Assembly (NCBI GenBank): GCA_025991245.1
Contig: BQMJ01000017.1
Coordinates: forward strand, 124,001-188,000
Direction of reading: 5' to 3'
Source: Galdieria partita
Lineage: Eukaryota; Rhodophyta; Bangiophyceae; Galdieriales; Galdieriaceae
DNA: 64,000 nt
This document shows, one piece after another, positions 23,698 to 35,200 of the stretch; position 1 is the stretch's first letter; each line of letters begins with the position of its first letter. The position numbers were made by a program, and so were the translations under genes. The notes below the pieces were generated by a model. It made no database searches. It was not told the DNA's origin and worked only from the letters and a program-made list of their open reading frames with translations.

Positions 23698-24212
23698 TCA
23701 AGAAGAAGTGTTACTGTCTTGTCCACTTGTTGTTTTTAGTTGTTCTTGTAAAGCTTCTTTGCTAATTGGTTTCCCAAGCTCGTCCACACCAATACCTTCG
23801 TATCTTGCAATTGCCTTTTGCTGCCATAAAACCGGATTAGGTGGCATTGGCAAGATTCCAGCCAAAGCAAATAAATAAAAGACTACCTTTAGGGTGAGTA
23901 GCTTCAAGTTGAAGGGTCAAAAAGGACAGACCAGTCTTTGTGGGTTGCGCACCAGTCGCTACCCAATATTTTGCTCTTTCTACATCAAGCAAAACTCGTT
24001 TTGTATTAGTTTGAAGCTACTGACAAATAAGTATTCAAGCAAGCAGCAAACGATTTTACAAATACCTCCTCTTTGGTTGCTGCTATTGGGCTATATAAGC
24101 CAATTGCTTCTAAATGTTTACCATCTCTAGGCCAATGACTATCTGCAACGACAATCTTATACATAGGATGGTTTCTTCTACCTACACTAGCAAGACGTAT
24201 TCTCACAACCAT
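23698..24212 (-). CDS. MRPS16: Mitochondrial ribosomal protein bS16m
   Basis: The model is complement(23698..23882, 23932..24016, 24066..24212), 138 residues with both introns 49 nt. It starts MVVRIRLASVGRRNHPMYKI, the bacterial S16 opening, and continues KHLEAIGLYSPI, ERAKYWVATGAQPTKTVF and LALAGILP-like LFALAGILP. The second intron has a weak GTCTGT donor, but the junction restores GAQPTKTVFYLFALAGIL exactly. The tail PNPVLWQQKAIARY is longer than in bacteria. The frame is open upstream to an ATG at 24275, which could add 21 residues. Mitochondrial rather than plastid location is inferred from the nuclear, intron-bearing gene. Confidence 0.9.
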
Positions 24213-24468
24213 CACAAAAACGGAATGAAAATGGACGAATTGAAAAAGTTGATAAAGGATGGGCATTGTGAACATTTCGTCAAGTGACAATTATAAACTT
24301 CAAACTTCACTGATATTCAAAGAATGCAATGAACAGAATGTAATCATACAATGAAAGTTTCACAAAGACTTGAAAACTGGATTGCCACGAACCTCAACAG
24401 GTGTAAAACGATATCCCTGTTTACTTCAACCAGACAGAAACAAGTGAATATTGAAAATCACACAAGTC

Positions 24469-26160
24469 TTAAACAGCACCTGCAACTCTTAGCTGCTGCT
24501 CCAATTCACCAAGTTCGATAATTAGCTTTTGGCGAACCAGTTTCTCATCCATTTGAGACTGAAATAGTTTCTCAGACAAATAAAAAACATTGAATATGAA
24601 TACTTACAGAATTCTTCAACATGCACCTGACTTCTATTTCAACATTACCCTCTCTTATATCAGTCACATATATCGTTGGAGGAACTGTGAAGTCTATTGT
24701 TGGAACAGACTCCACTCTCTTTCTAATGTCATCCAAGATACGATCCAAATTCTGTAAAAACACGTTGGAGAGCGAAATTTTCCTTTGAAATGGAACTTGT
24801 TTCACTCTACTCAAATTAGTTATAACTGCACTGGTAAAAGTCGAGTTTGGGACAAAGACTACTAAACCTTCATCATTCAAGACTTCCGAACTGTACCTAA
24901 ATTAAGATCAGTATTTGTCAAGTTCCTCCTCAATTGAGTGCCAACCATCCAATCTTCTCAACACTACCATTTACGCTACCATCTCTACTACGGATTCTAT
25001 CACCAACAGTAAATGGCCTTGTCAAATAAATCATAATACTGCCAAAGACATTGGACACAAAATCACGTGCAGCCAAACTCAAGGCGATGCCTATTCCACA
25101 GTGAGTAGTGAGCAATGAATTTGTATCCATTCAAATGTACCTCCCAAACCACTAATTGCGAAGATTGGAGCAAAAGAAAGACCCACATATTCATAGAGTA
25201 AAAAAGAGATAATAAGATAATTCACTGCCTGCATCAGTCTTTCATATGCTAGAAACAAGGAACGATCCATAGAATCCACATTCTTCATATTAGAACCAAT
25301 GTTCTCAAACAGCAAATTTCGCCATCTTTCTAAAAACCAGCCAAACAAAATAACAAACGATAGCTTTCCTAAGGCAGTAACAATGTCAGGTGTACATAAC
25401 AAATCTTTCAACTACTATTACCTAAGCCGTAACCAACAATATTTTCTCCAATCCGAACGTGTAGAATATTTTCCACAGCATAAAACGCCGAGGAACCCAA
25501 CAAAGTTCCCAAATTTGCTAGTCGCAACAAAGCGAAAATCCACAAAGAAAGAATCAACGGCTGTTCAGCTGCCTTGATAATTGTATCACTCCAGGGAACA
25601 GAAGCTACGAAATCATCTTTGATTTCTTTTCCAGCAACTTTGTTTAAAACCTTTGTTCCCAAAAAGTCAAATTGAATCCATGCCTTTCTAAGCCAATGCA
25701 ATATATGACGAACAACTTTCGGCCACACCTGGACTAAAAATAGTAACACAGCCACTTCCCTTATAACAACTGCAAGCCAAACTTGGACTTGATAGAATAG
25801 CATTCTTCCGTCTGGTGGGACTATATGGAACCAAGACTGAAGTCCCACGCGCTCAGCAATAAAGACAAGAAAGTTTTGTACAAAGTGTGCAGAAACGTCA
25901 AGTGCTTTAAGTACGGAGTGCAATATTGTGTCTGCTCCTCTTACGTTTGGAGTGTATTCTAGACCTGCGTTACTTTGCAAAGTTTGAGAGAGATCCGTTT
26001 GGGCTCGTTTTGGGCGAGATGCGATAGTAAGCGGTATTCTCCTTACAATCCTGGTTCTTATTATGGTGTGCGGGCAATGGAAAGCATACCACTTATGTTG
26101 AGCATCCTTCTTAGCTTCCGACAGTAACCAAGTTGCTGATGATAAGAAGCAATTCCTCAT
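24469..26160 (-). CDS. MscS-family mechanosensitive ion channel
   Basis: Five exons: complement(24469..24558, 24608..24896, 24946..25090, 25141..25368, 25422..26160), 496 residues. The N-terminus is Arg/Ser/Thr-rich with few acids (for example RTRIVRRIPLTIASRPKRAQ), compatible with targeting to plastid or mitochondrion. Several hydrophobic helices follow. The MscS pore and beta-domain signature is GIALSLAARDFVSNVFGSIM, then YLTRPFTVGDRIRSRDGS, VEKIGWYSSEV and FVPNSTFTSAVITNLSR. Such channels open under membrane tension and relieve osmotic stress in organelles. Intron 3 has a weak GTTGGC donor but restores the conserved Gly-Trp junction. Confidence 0.92.
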
Positions 26161-26208
26161 CTCGAATCAATTTTCCAAAAATGGGTTTGTCATGGTTGCT
26201 ACTGAAGT
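26161..26208. promoter_or_regulatory. 48-base divergent spacer
   Basis: Only 48 bases separate the start codons of the MscS channel (minus) and the 197-residue acidic protein (plus). Either the two genes share one core promoter, or one transcript starts inside its partner. No TATA box or other motif is obvious. Confidence 0.35.
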
Positions 26209-26802
26209 ATGGCATCTTATAAGACACAAGTTGAGTCTGGAAATGAAGCTTCAACTTTCGAACTTTCGAGAGAAGCTGAAGAAGCAGCTTTGAAGGCAAG
26301 AAATTTGCGGAGAAGAATTGAAAGGTTTTTCTCACATGCTAACGAGAGCGATAAAGGGGATAGCGAAGACATGCATACCGATAGTGAGCTTACGGAAAAC
26401 ATCTTTTACGGTTCAAAGGAAGACCAGTATAACTTGCTAGAAGCCATAGAACAGTTAGAAGGTGCTGCAAGAGCTTTGAAGGAAGTTTCTTTGGATTCAT
26501 CTAGCTTGAGATTCAACGAGGATTTCGAGATTCGAAGAGAAACCGATCATCATAGTGATAACAAGGAAGCTGTTGAATTGGACGAAAGTATAAAGAGTCA
26601 GTCTACAGAAGAAACTGGAGCTAGTATGGAGACTTTAGAGGTATCTGATTTCGAGTGGGAAATCTTGACTCGTTTTAAGCCGAGTAAATCCTTGAGAGAG
26701 AGATTGTTGCAAAATAATTCCCAAAGGCGTTGGAGAGACGAAGCATTGGAACTTGTTCGTGAGTCTAAGCACTTAACCATGTTGTGGAATAACACCTTGT
26801 GA
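26209..26802 (+). CDS. Acidic helical protein of unknown function, 197 residues
   Basis: Single exon from ATG at 26209. Not recognised. The sequence is highly charged, with a long helical N-terminal segment (SREAEEAALKARNLRRRIER) that may form a coiled coil, a Ser/Asp/Glu-rich middle, and a more conserved-looking C-terminus (DFEWEILTRFKPSKSLRERL, then RRWRDEALELVRESK). No membrane segment is visible. It is the only plus-strand gene between 23.6 and 46.5 kb and shares its upstream spacer with the MscS channel. Confidence 0.6.
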   Translation: MASYKTQVESGNEASTFELSREAEEAALKARNLRRRIERFFSHANESDKGDSEDMHTDSELTENIFYGSKEDQYNLLEAIEQLEGAARALKEVSLDSSSLRFNEDFEIRRETDHHSDNKEAVELDESIKSQSTEETGASMETLEVSDFEWEILTRFKPSKSLRERLLQNNSQRRWRDEALELVRESKHLTMLWNNTL

Positions 26803-26855
26803 CCTTCCAAGACTGCTCATCTTAGTTTATTGTATTATATTACTTTTGCATTGTT

Positions 26856-28439
26856 TCATTTAGTGTCATAAAGTCTTTTCGATCGTTCATGTAGAAGTTT
26901 CTTCATTCCAGAAGTTTTCTTAAATCTTGCATCTGTCGGATCCAATGCAAAGTCATATGAATGATATAGTGCAGCAAAACGAGGGTCTTCAGTGTCAATC
27001 GAAAAGTTTTCATCGGTTGATTTGACTTTGTTCTTTTTGGGTTTTCTTTGTTTTCCTTCATCCGAAGAATACCCCTTTGATCGATTCGAATTCATAACGA
27101 GCAACTCCAACTCTGCTTCTTTGTTGCTACTTGATTGCTCTTCCGATGCTGGCAATTGAGTAGACAACTCATTATTCTTACACACTTTATCCTCTTTATT
27201 TGCATATTTCTTATTTTTCATCTTCCTAACGCGTCTCTCCCAAGCACTTTCATTCAGCTCCAACTCCTTTTGTTCTTTAGATTGCAATATCTTCTTTCCA
27301 ATATTATCTAAACCTGAAATAAACGTGGCTTCCATTTCGAGATTCTCTTCTTCTGGATAACGCTCCTTGCTTGAATGAAGCACTTCCGAGGCTAACTGCT
27401 TATAGACATCCATTTTGTCTTCTTCTATCTCAGAATCCGATGAAGCCAGATAAGTTCTTAAATCATCATCCAACAAGTCTTGTTCCGTAAAACGTCGTTT
27501 CTTCAGTTTTGCACGATGTGGATCATCTTCATCCCATGAAAGTTTTCCAGAAGTATGTTGAAGTGGCAAAGGATGAAATGTCTTAGGTTCATAGTTGTTA
27601 GGTATATGACTAGCACTATCTCTGGGAGGGTCCGGAAACACAATATCGTCTGGTATGAATCGTAAGTCCAACACATTACCACTGCCTTCCAATTCCAATC
27701 CATCACACTGCTCGTAGATGGACAATGCTGTGGAAACAGAATCACAAACGATGACGCCAACATAGAATTTCATTCTATCCAAATTATATTGTCTAGCAAC
27801 TTCCGAAGAAAGTTGTTTGTCGAATTCTTCAAGATAGAGAGTATTAGTAGTAGATGTTGAACTATCCTTTAATGTTTCAAGAGCCTTCTTCCTGAAACGC
27901 TCAAGTTGTGGACCTTCTTGGCTTTCTTTGTTCAACCAATATTTCCCATATTCTGTTGGATATATGCAAATAGTCAAAATCTGACCAGATTCAGGACAGA
28001 AGGAATTCAAAACAGCCAATATATCGAGAGCGTGCAGTCTTTCCCAGTCTAGGTTGGTTACAGCCAAACGATGAGTTTCTTTACCGAGAGGAACACTCGA
28101 CAAAGAAGTAGTTTCTTCACTGGAAGGGTGTTCTATAGAAACCACTTTGGACTCAATAGATTCACTTTCCGTATTTCTTTCTGTTTCTGTAATTGAATTG
28201 TCCTCTTTTTCTGAAGAAGAGTCGGAAGGAACATGATAATAACTTTTCAATTCCTGTTCTTCGGGAAACTTTTTGTTTCTCTCGACCGGCCGTCCAAACT
28301 TGTCGACATTAGGTTGACTTTGCTCGAGAAACTTATTCGAAAGAGTCCTGAAACGTCTGTCAACAGAGACCTTTTGTAGCTTTTTCGGAAGTCTTTGAAA
28401 CCTTGGATCACGCAGTCTTTCATGAAATCGACGTTGCAT
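26856..28439 (-). CDS. ESF1: ESF1 homologue, nucleolar pre-rRNA processing factor
   Basis: Single exon, 527 residues from ATG at 28439. The N-terminus has the ESF1 pattern DPRFQRLPKKLQKVSVDRRF and VDKFGRPVER. The central domain (about residues 125-260, RLAVTNLDWERLHALDILAV and later LTICIYPTEYGKYW) is the ESF1-specific region. An Asp/Glu/Lys-rich part follows. The extreme C-terminus carries the NUC153 motif (TEDPRFAALYHSYDFALDPT). ESF1 acts in the SSU processome on 18S rRNA precursors. It lacks introns although it lies between multi-exon genes; a shorter length than the human protein is normal for compact genomes. Confidence 0.93.
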   Translation of the reverse strand: MQRRFHERLRDPRFQRLPKKLQKVSVDRRFRTLSNKFLEQSQPNVDKFGRPVERNKKFPEEQELKSYYHVPSDSSSEKEDNSITETERNTESESIESKVVSIEHPSSEETTSLSSVPLGKETHRLAVTNLDWERLHALDILAVLNSFCPESGQILTICIYPTEYGKYWLNKESQEGPQLERFRKKALETLKDSSTSTTNTLYLEEFDKQLSSEVARQYNLDRMKFYVGVIVCDSVSTALSIYEQCDGLELEGSGNVLDLRFIPDDIVFPDPPRDSASHIPNNYEPKTFHPLPLQHTSGKLSWDEDDPHRAKLKKRRFTEQDLLDDDLRTYLASSDSEIEEDKMDVYKQLASEVLHSSKERYPEEENLEMEATFISGLDNIGKKILQSKEQKELELNESAWERRVRKMKNKKYANKEDKVCKNNELSTQLPASEEQSSSNKEAELELLVMNSNRSKGYSSDEGKQRKPKKNKVKSTDENFSIDTEDPRFAALYHSYDFALDPTDARFKKTSGMKKLLHERSKRLYDTK

Positions 28440-28742
28440 AAGTCAATCCAATTTATTACTGCGAATACATGTCTTTTTCAAGTCTCCTAAAAACTGCCTT
28501 TTCAGTTGAATCGGTCCAAAAATGACAATTTTAGTCTTTTGTTACTTCCGTAAACATTTATCAAACAAAAAAAGCAAACACCTGCACTGCGTAAGACAAC
28601 AACAAGCGTAAAACCCTTCATTAATGACCTCAAAAACATTATTTGCAATCATGTCAACTTGTACGCTTTGCTTCCCAAATATGTACAAACAATCAGGCAG
28701 AAGATTTTGAGGTCACTGAGAAGATTTAACTGTCTATTATTA
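28440..28742. other. Short intergenic stretch
   Basis: About 300 bases between the ESF1 start and the 3' end of the peptidase gene. No feature recognised beyond an AT-rich sequence suitable for a promoter and a 3' end. Confidence 0.4.
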
Positions 28743-31179
28743 TTAATTATAAGTGCCGGTATAGATGGAAGGACATTCTTCCGAATCAAACTGATGTATA
28801 CCCAACTCCATCAAAAAGCGATCAGCCTTCATATCGTTGTCGAGAATACTTTCTAATATTTCCTGAGGACTTTTAGATCCTCCAACCATAAGAACCTTCT
28901 CTTGTAGCAACTTTCCCGAATCCTTCCTCAGAGGATTATCACTAAATAAACGTTGCCATATTTTCGAAGCAAGGACCTTCGCAACCAAATAGGAATAATA
29001 ACAAGATGCATATCTATTCAAAACAGATTAGGCGTTGTAGAAAAAAAATGACAAGTTATTTACCCGTATAAGTGACCAAAACGAGTATGCCAAGCTGTTC
29101 CTTCAACATATCGAAAAGGCGTGTGTTCGTTTTGTATAGTCTTCAAGATATCGATACTTCTTCCATCATTCACAGTGTAAGAAGAGTGGAGCTCTAAATC
29201 CAACAAAGAATAAAAAATCTGGGTCTGTGCGTCAATTCCTGAGAATAACTGAGAATGTCTCAACATATCCTCCATCAGAGAGTCTGGAATGGTCTTTTTG
29301 CTAAAACCTTCCCTTGCAAAATGTTGTAAAACTCTTCGATCCCTAGCGAAATATTCAAAAAGATGAGAAGGCATTTCCACAAAATCTAGTGCAGTCCTTG
29401 TCCCTGCTAAATTCTGAAATCTGGTCGCAGAAAGAATCGAATGCAAGGCATGACCAAATCTTTAAAATAAATTATTATCGCTATGACAAAAATTGAAACT
29501 TCACACTTACTCATGAAATAAGGTTTGGAGCTCAAAAGGATGCAGCAAAGTTGATTCTTTAGTGGCGCTTGAATTCTTTTCCATGTTCATTGTGATGGCT
29601 ATAACTGGATACTGATGTTTCCCATCTTTTAAAAGACGATGAGACTGAATAGTGAAATGAGTAGAGTTTGGATATTTGTAAGGACGTTGATACAGGTCGA
29701 GAAATAATGTTCCTATTGTTTCTCCAGATTTGCTAACAAAAACAAATTTTCTGACATCGTCATGCCATTTCTCCGGAGTTTCCTTATCTTCTACCGTTCT
29801 TATGTCAAACAGACAATTTGCGATATAAAACATGCCTCTTAAGCACGATTCCAATTCTAAAAATTCATCAAGTCTGGAGTTTTCAACATTAAGATGTTTT
29901 CTTCTAATTTGATTACAATAAAATGTTACTTCCCAACTCTCAATAGGGTCTCTTGATGATTCACGTCTATACTTTTCTTCTTGAAGTTGCCGTAGCTCAC
30001 TTTCAAGTTTTGGTTGTAAACTCTTATTCAGTTGCAAAAGGAATTCACGAACTCTTTCTGGATTCTTCATCAACTTGTCCATAGAAGCAAAATGACTATA
30101 GGATATATAACCCAACATTCTCGCCAACTGACTTCTCGCTCCTAACAATGAATCAACGACTTGAATACTTGAATGATCAGCATTGTATATCGATAGATAA
30201 GCCAGTTTACGAGCCTCTCCTTTCTCATGGTGATGCAAAATCTGTTTCAAAGTTTGCTACAAACTCATTCAATAGAACATAAGTCTCATTAATCAACTAA
30301 CTTACCATGTCGCTCCTGTAAATGCACTTTCCTTCTCGCTGTTCAACATACTCAAAGGAAGCAAGCTCAGCTGCACTAAATAGTCTCTTCACTTCATGTT
30401 TAGGAATAGAAAAGGGAGCTGGTGGTCGAGAAATCTGACGGGTAAATTCAAAACCTAAACTTGCAATCTATTGCAAGTCTATCAATGAACCTTATTTATC
30501 AGTAAACCTGTTCCTAACCTTGTTTTGAAGCTCCACGATTTTATGTCTAGTCTTAGTTGGCATATGTATACCGCTTCTTTGCATGTCCGAAATAAGAGAT
30601 TTTAGCATCGTGTTCTCTTCTTTGTCTAAAGCAAGCTCCGACGACCTCGTTTCCAGTTCTGAAAGGGGGCGATAGAGAAGAAGGTCTGCATTGAGTTCCT
30701 TCCAATACAAAAGTTAAAAAGTAGCTCCAAAAATCAGTATCGAAAATAAACTTACTTGCATGTAGCTATTCAAAACAGAAAACCATTTTTCTGATTCTCC
30801 GATAAAATCTGGATCAGGATGTATATGTCTACAGAGTTCCATGACATCAAGCACTTTACAGAGTTCGTTGGACAGGTCATCAAATAACTGTAATGTATAA
30901 GAAGAAGGTTTCGCAGATCTTATTGTCGCAGCTATTCGTTCACACTTTTGAATTGTCTCCAAGGTTATAGGTTGCCAATCACTTGCTCTATGCAAATGCT
31001 GTCGTTGGAGTCAGTAGGTATGGATAGCTCGAACTCGACTAGAATACCTCTAATCCGAAAATACCTTTTCCAGTAGCGGTGGAAAAACTTAAGCTACCAT
31101 ATTTGTTTTGAAAGGAACTTTTATTGAAAAGAATAGTTCCGGCACCTCCGAGAGATCGACATAAGAGTCGCAAAGCCAT
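28743..31179 (-). CDS. MIPEP: Mitochondrial intermediate peptidase (M3 metallopeptidase)
   Basis: Seven exons: complement(28743..29013, 29064..29459, 29511..30256, 30306..30467, 30519..30698, 30756..30998, 31048..31179), 709 residues. The N-terminus, MALRLLCRSLGGAGTILFNK, is a typical mitochondrial presequence, followed by GKGIFGLE as in the family. The zinc site is FHEFGHALH (HExxH); the intron at 29460-29510 falls inside its Glu codon. Other M3 landmarks are the FVEMPSHLFEYFA region (second zinc ligand), WHTRFGHLYGYASCYYSY and LVAKVLASKIWQRLF. The enzyme removes an octapeptide from imported matrix precursors after the first processing cut. The length is close to the human protein. Confidence 0.95.
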
Positions 31180-31323
31180 TGTTCACGGCGATTGAATGTG
31201 GAAAATCAAAGTTCATATTCATATATAAATATCAACTTGTGCCTTGTTTATACAAAATGGGACTGTCAGCAAGCCTACTAGTTGCTGAAAGATTATCTTA
31301 TCCTATAAAAAGTATTCCCAGGT

Positions 31324-32271
31324 TTATAGGTAATTCACATGATACCTACTGAGGAGAGTCGGTAACGAACTAATGACTTCGCCATATTGTTCCTAGAAAT
31401 TGAAATATAATACATTTCAAATATGTTCCATACAATTGTTACTTACAGCATTGTTAAATACCTGAAACAGAGGAATAGCTAGTAACTGAAGATCACTAGG
31501 TACAGAAAAAGCACAAGACTCTGGGAGTTGAACAAGGTACAAGTTCAGTTTCTCTATAAGAAAGAACAGTTGTAACGAGTACAAGTATGTCAAGCTATAA
31601 AAACTGACCTTTAGGCTTGGTAACATGAGGTGGGACGTATGGATATCGGTTGTCTGAAAAATCAGGATGCCACCAAGTTGCCACTAAGGGCAGGTTAAAA
31701 ACACAAGAATAACAAACAAGTAAAATAGATACTTACAAAAATCTCCTACTTCCCAGTTGGTCTTTTCTTGTGTTGGACTTCTTAGACGATTATCCAATTT
31801 TCTTGATAGACCTTCCAGGTCACCTTCACCTGGACGCAAACGACCACCAGGTAACCAGAAACTAGAAATAGTCAACAACAATAAGGACTACTTCTCTAAA
31901 GGGATATACCTTCCAGCATCTTTAGTTCGTTGCAAGACAAGCACGTGAGGGTGTCGATGATGATGAACGAGAAGCACACCTGCAACTGAATGCCTCAAAC
32001 CCCTTTCTTGATATCTAAGCAAATAATAATTGTTTCAATTATAACTTTTGAGTGATAATCTTGCACACTTTTCCTTTAAACGCTGGGGATTTCGTTCGTG
32101 TTGCTTTTGAGAGGCTTGCTTGGTACCAAAAGTATAGTTATCTACTTTATATAGGTTTAATGTCTTCTGTGCTGGTGCATCTAAAGGAAGTTCTTCTTCA
32201 AGACTTTCAGCATTGTTTTGTAAAGTTACGGGAGCGGACAAATGTCTATCATCTCCATCTACGACGTCCAT
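31324..32271 (-). CDS. NUDT21: Cleavage factor Im 25 kDa subunit (NUDT21/CPSF5)
   Basis: Six exons: complement(31324..31392, 31447..31553, 31609..31683, 31737..31861, 31910..32014, 32069..32271), 227 residues, the same length as the human protein. Sequence in order: LNLYKVDNYTFGTK, GLRHSVAGVLLVHHRHHPHV, the degenerate Nudix region FWLPGGRLRPGEGD, ATWWHPDFSDNRYPYVPPHV, KLNLYLVQLPE and EVISSLPTLLSRYHVNYL. It binds UGUA in pre-mRNA and guides poly(A) site choice in the nucleus. The start codon lies only 7 bases after the stop codon of RPA2 on the same strand, so its promoter must overlap the RPA2 coding sequence or the two are co-transcribed. Confidence 0.96.
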
Positions 32272-32278
32272 GACCAAG

Positions 32279-35200
32279 TCACGTTTCACATTGCAGTCCT
32301 AATCGTGTTTGAATATTCACTGCTGCCAACTCGGTAGCTAAATATTTGAAAACATAAGGCAATAGTATCTTCTTAGGACGTCCCTTCTCTTCACCACAAT
32401 ATCTACAAATAATGCGATGGCTTCTCAGATTATGAGATGAATAAATAACATTCTGCAGTGATATTATCGAACCACAAACTTCGCAGGCATAGACAGTATG
32501 CAAATCAGAGCAAAGTTGAAGTCGATCATGAAGCAAATAAGCAGCGCCATGAGCGAGTAAAGCATCCCTTTCCATTTCTCCAAACCGAATAGCACCGCCT
32601 ACTTTTCGGCCTTTCACAGGTTGCCGAGTTAATGGATTGATTGGACCCGTCGAACGAACCTGTAAAGATATCCGTTGAGTGTGCTATTTATAGTAAAATA
32701 CTATACGCACCTGGAATTTATCACTAACCATATGCCTCAGTCGCTGATAATGAATAACTCCAATAAAAATATCAACTTGAAAAGGCTCTCCAGTATACCC
32801 AGAATACATAACTTCATTTCCATAGAAATTAAAGCCAGCTTTCTGTAACTGTTCACCAAAATAATCAACAGCAGTGTTTTCTTCATCAAAACGAAAAGGA
32901 GTAGAGTCCTGATTATGTAAAAAGATATGCTCATATTCAAAACAATGATTACGTACTTGAAACATGCCATGCAATGCTCCAGCCTTACCACAAATGCTTT
33001 CCATCATCATTCCTATAGTCATCCGACTTGGAAATCCATTTGGGTTAAAAATAATGTCAGGGACGATCCCATTCTCAGTAAATGGCATGTCTTCCGAAGG
33101 CCACAATGCTGAAAGAACTCCCTTTTGGCCATGACGAGAAGCAAATTTATCGCCAATGACTGGAATTCTTGGATAACGCAATTTTATCGAAGCTCTTCGA
33201 ATACCCTATTCATACAATGTGTATTCCATGAATGATTAATCAAGCTGAGAACGCTTACTTCTGCAGATGCTTTGCTACTCGTAGGAATTAGACGAACTTG
33301 ATCTACAATCGCTGGATCAGCTTGCTTATGAAAATATACTTTCTCTGAAGTGCCGCTGGCTAGGCTGTATACAGTTTCATCTGCTATACAATACAAGGGG
33401 TCCCCTTTGAAGACTCTAACACCAACTTCTGGCAATCCATCCTCGCCAATCTAAAAGATTATCATAAGAAACTCACTCTTGAATGACTTTGACTTACTGT
33501 CTCATGCTGACTACCTCCTCCTATATATTTTGATTTTGTTCCTATACATAGTGAGAAAGACTTTGAGGAAGAACTGGTATACAAACCTCTCATTTGATCT
33601 AAATCGATTATCTGTGTCGAATACATGGTCCCATGAGCCAAACCTCGTTCTAAGCTTGCCTTATTGATTACCATTGCATCCTCCATATCATAACCAGTAT
33701 AACTCAAAACTGCTACTACAGCATTGAAGCCATTTGGAAAATGATCCATCTGAAAGGAATTTTGAGTCGGAAAATTTCGCACAATAGGAGCCTGAAATTT
33801 GTCAAAACTTAATAGAAGATGTCAAATGAAAGACTCACTTGTGGGGTTACAAGTCGATACATTTTAGAATCACTTCTCCTTTCAAATAAATGATAGGGAG
33901 TGCCCAGGCTTTGCTTACTCATTTGGCATTGGTACATATTCCTCGGACTTTGATTCATGTCAGAAAATGGTGTAAGCGAAGCCACTAAACTTAGAAAATT
34001 CAGACAGTCAATTTCTTCGTGTGTTGCAGGTACTTGTTTCAAACAATCCAAAATGAGAATTCCTTCCAAGCAGGTTTAAATTGGTTCTTACCAAAAATAG
34101 ACTCGTTCTTCTTGTTACTCTTCCAATCTAAAGGGACAACTTTAGGATTAGCAATACGCAAAAATGCCTGTTCTAATGTGCCAATATATTCTTGTTTCGG
34201 CGACTTTGACAACAGCAGCGATACTGGTCTTAATAATCTTGCCGGACCAGTGAAAATAAATAGACCGGGAAAGTTTTGATCGTTCCAGGTTTGACGAACA
34301 ACTGCAACAATTTCGACAGTATTTGGCAGCATTTTCATTTCATCGTGTGCCTATTTACTGCTCAATAACTTTCTTAACAAACGTGCAACTATAAGTAAAC
34401 CTTCAGAATTCTCAATTGTTGACTAATATTCACCATAACATCCATAGAAACATAGCTAGACATTCAAGTTGGATATTTGAAACAATCAAATCATTCATAT
34501 TCCTACCCTAATAACTTTCCATCTACAACAACAGGATACTCCCATTCATTCGACGTTTCCAAGGAAGAGTACTTATTGGACAAAGTCAACCCATGCTCAA
34601 CGAGCCAAGCTAATAGGGGCTCTGTCGCTATCTCTTCCGATTGAGAAACTATCACAGGATGCGCTAAATGGTTCAATAGTCCTTGAAAGAATTGAGTAAT
34701 TAAAAATAATATACAACTAAAATATTCAAATACCGCAAGGAGCTCCATCTGGTGTATGAACAGGACATAGAAAGCCCCATGCCTCTGGAAGAAGTTTACG
34801 AACAGAAGTAGTTTTCAGTTCTGAAAAGAACTGCCCACGATGAACACAACGGAAGTGAGAAATATATCGATAATAACTGATTCTTTCCGCTACAACTGAA
34901 TATCCAACAGTCTAACAGACGTATGTTCAAACAATTTCAGAAAAGACGGAGAGACTTACTTGCATCAAATCCAATCCTGTCCTCGTCTGCAACTGACCAG
35001 TTGCAATAAAATGTTCCATTCTTCTACCGATGTCTACAGGGCATCTTTGCAGACAAGTGGCAAAGTATGGACCTTCTTCCAAATGAATCGCTTTCTTCAT
35101 GTTGAAATCCTTCAGAATCACAGAACGAATGCCCAACAAATAATCTTCTATTTTCTCTTTCAGATACATCATATACAAATGTCCTGGAACTAGCATTTCT

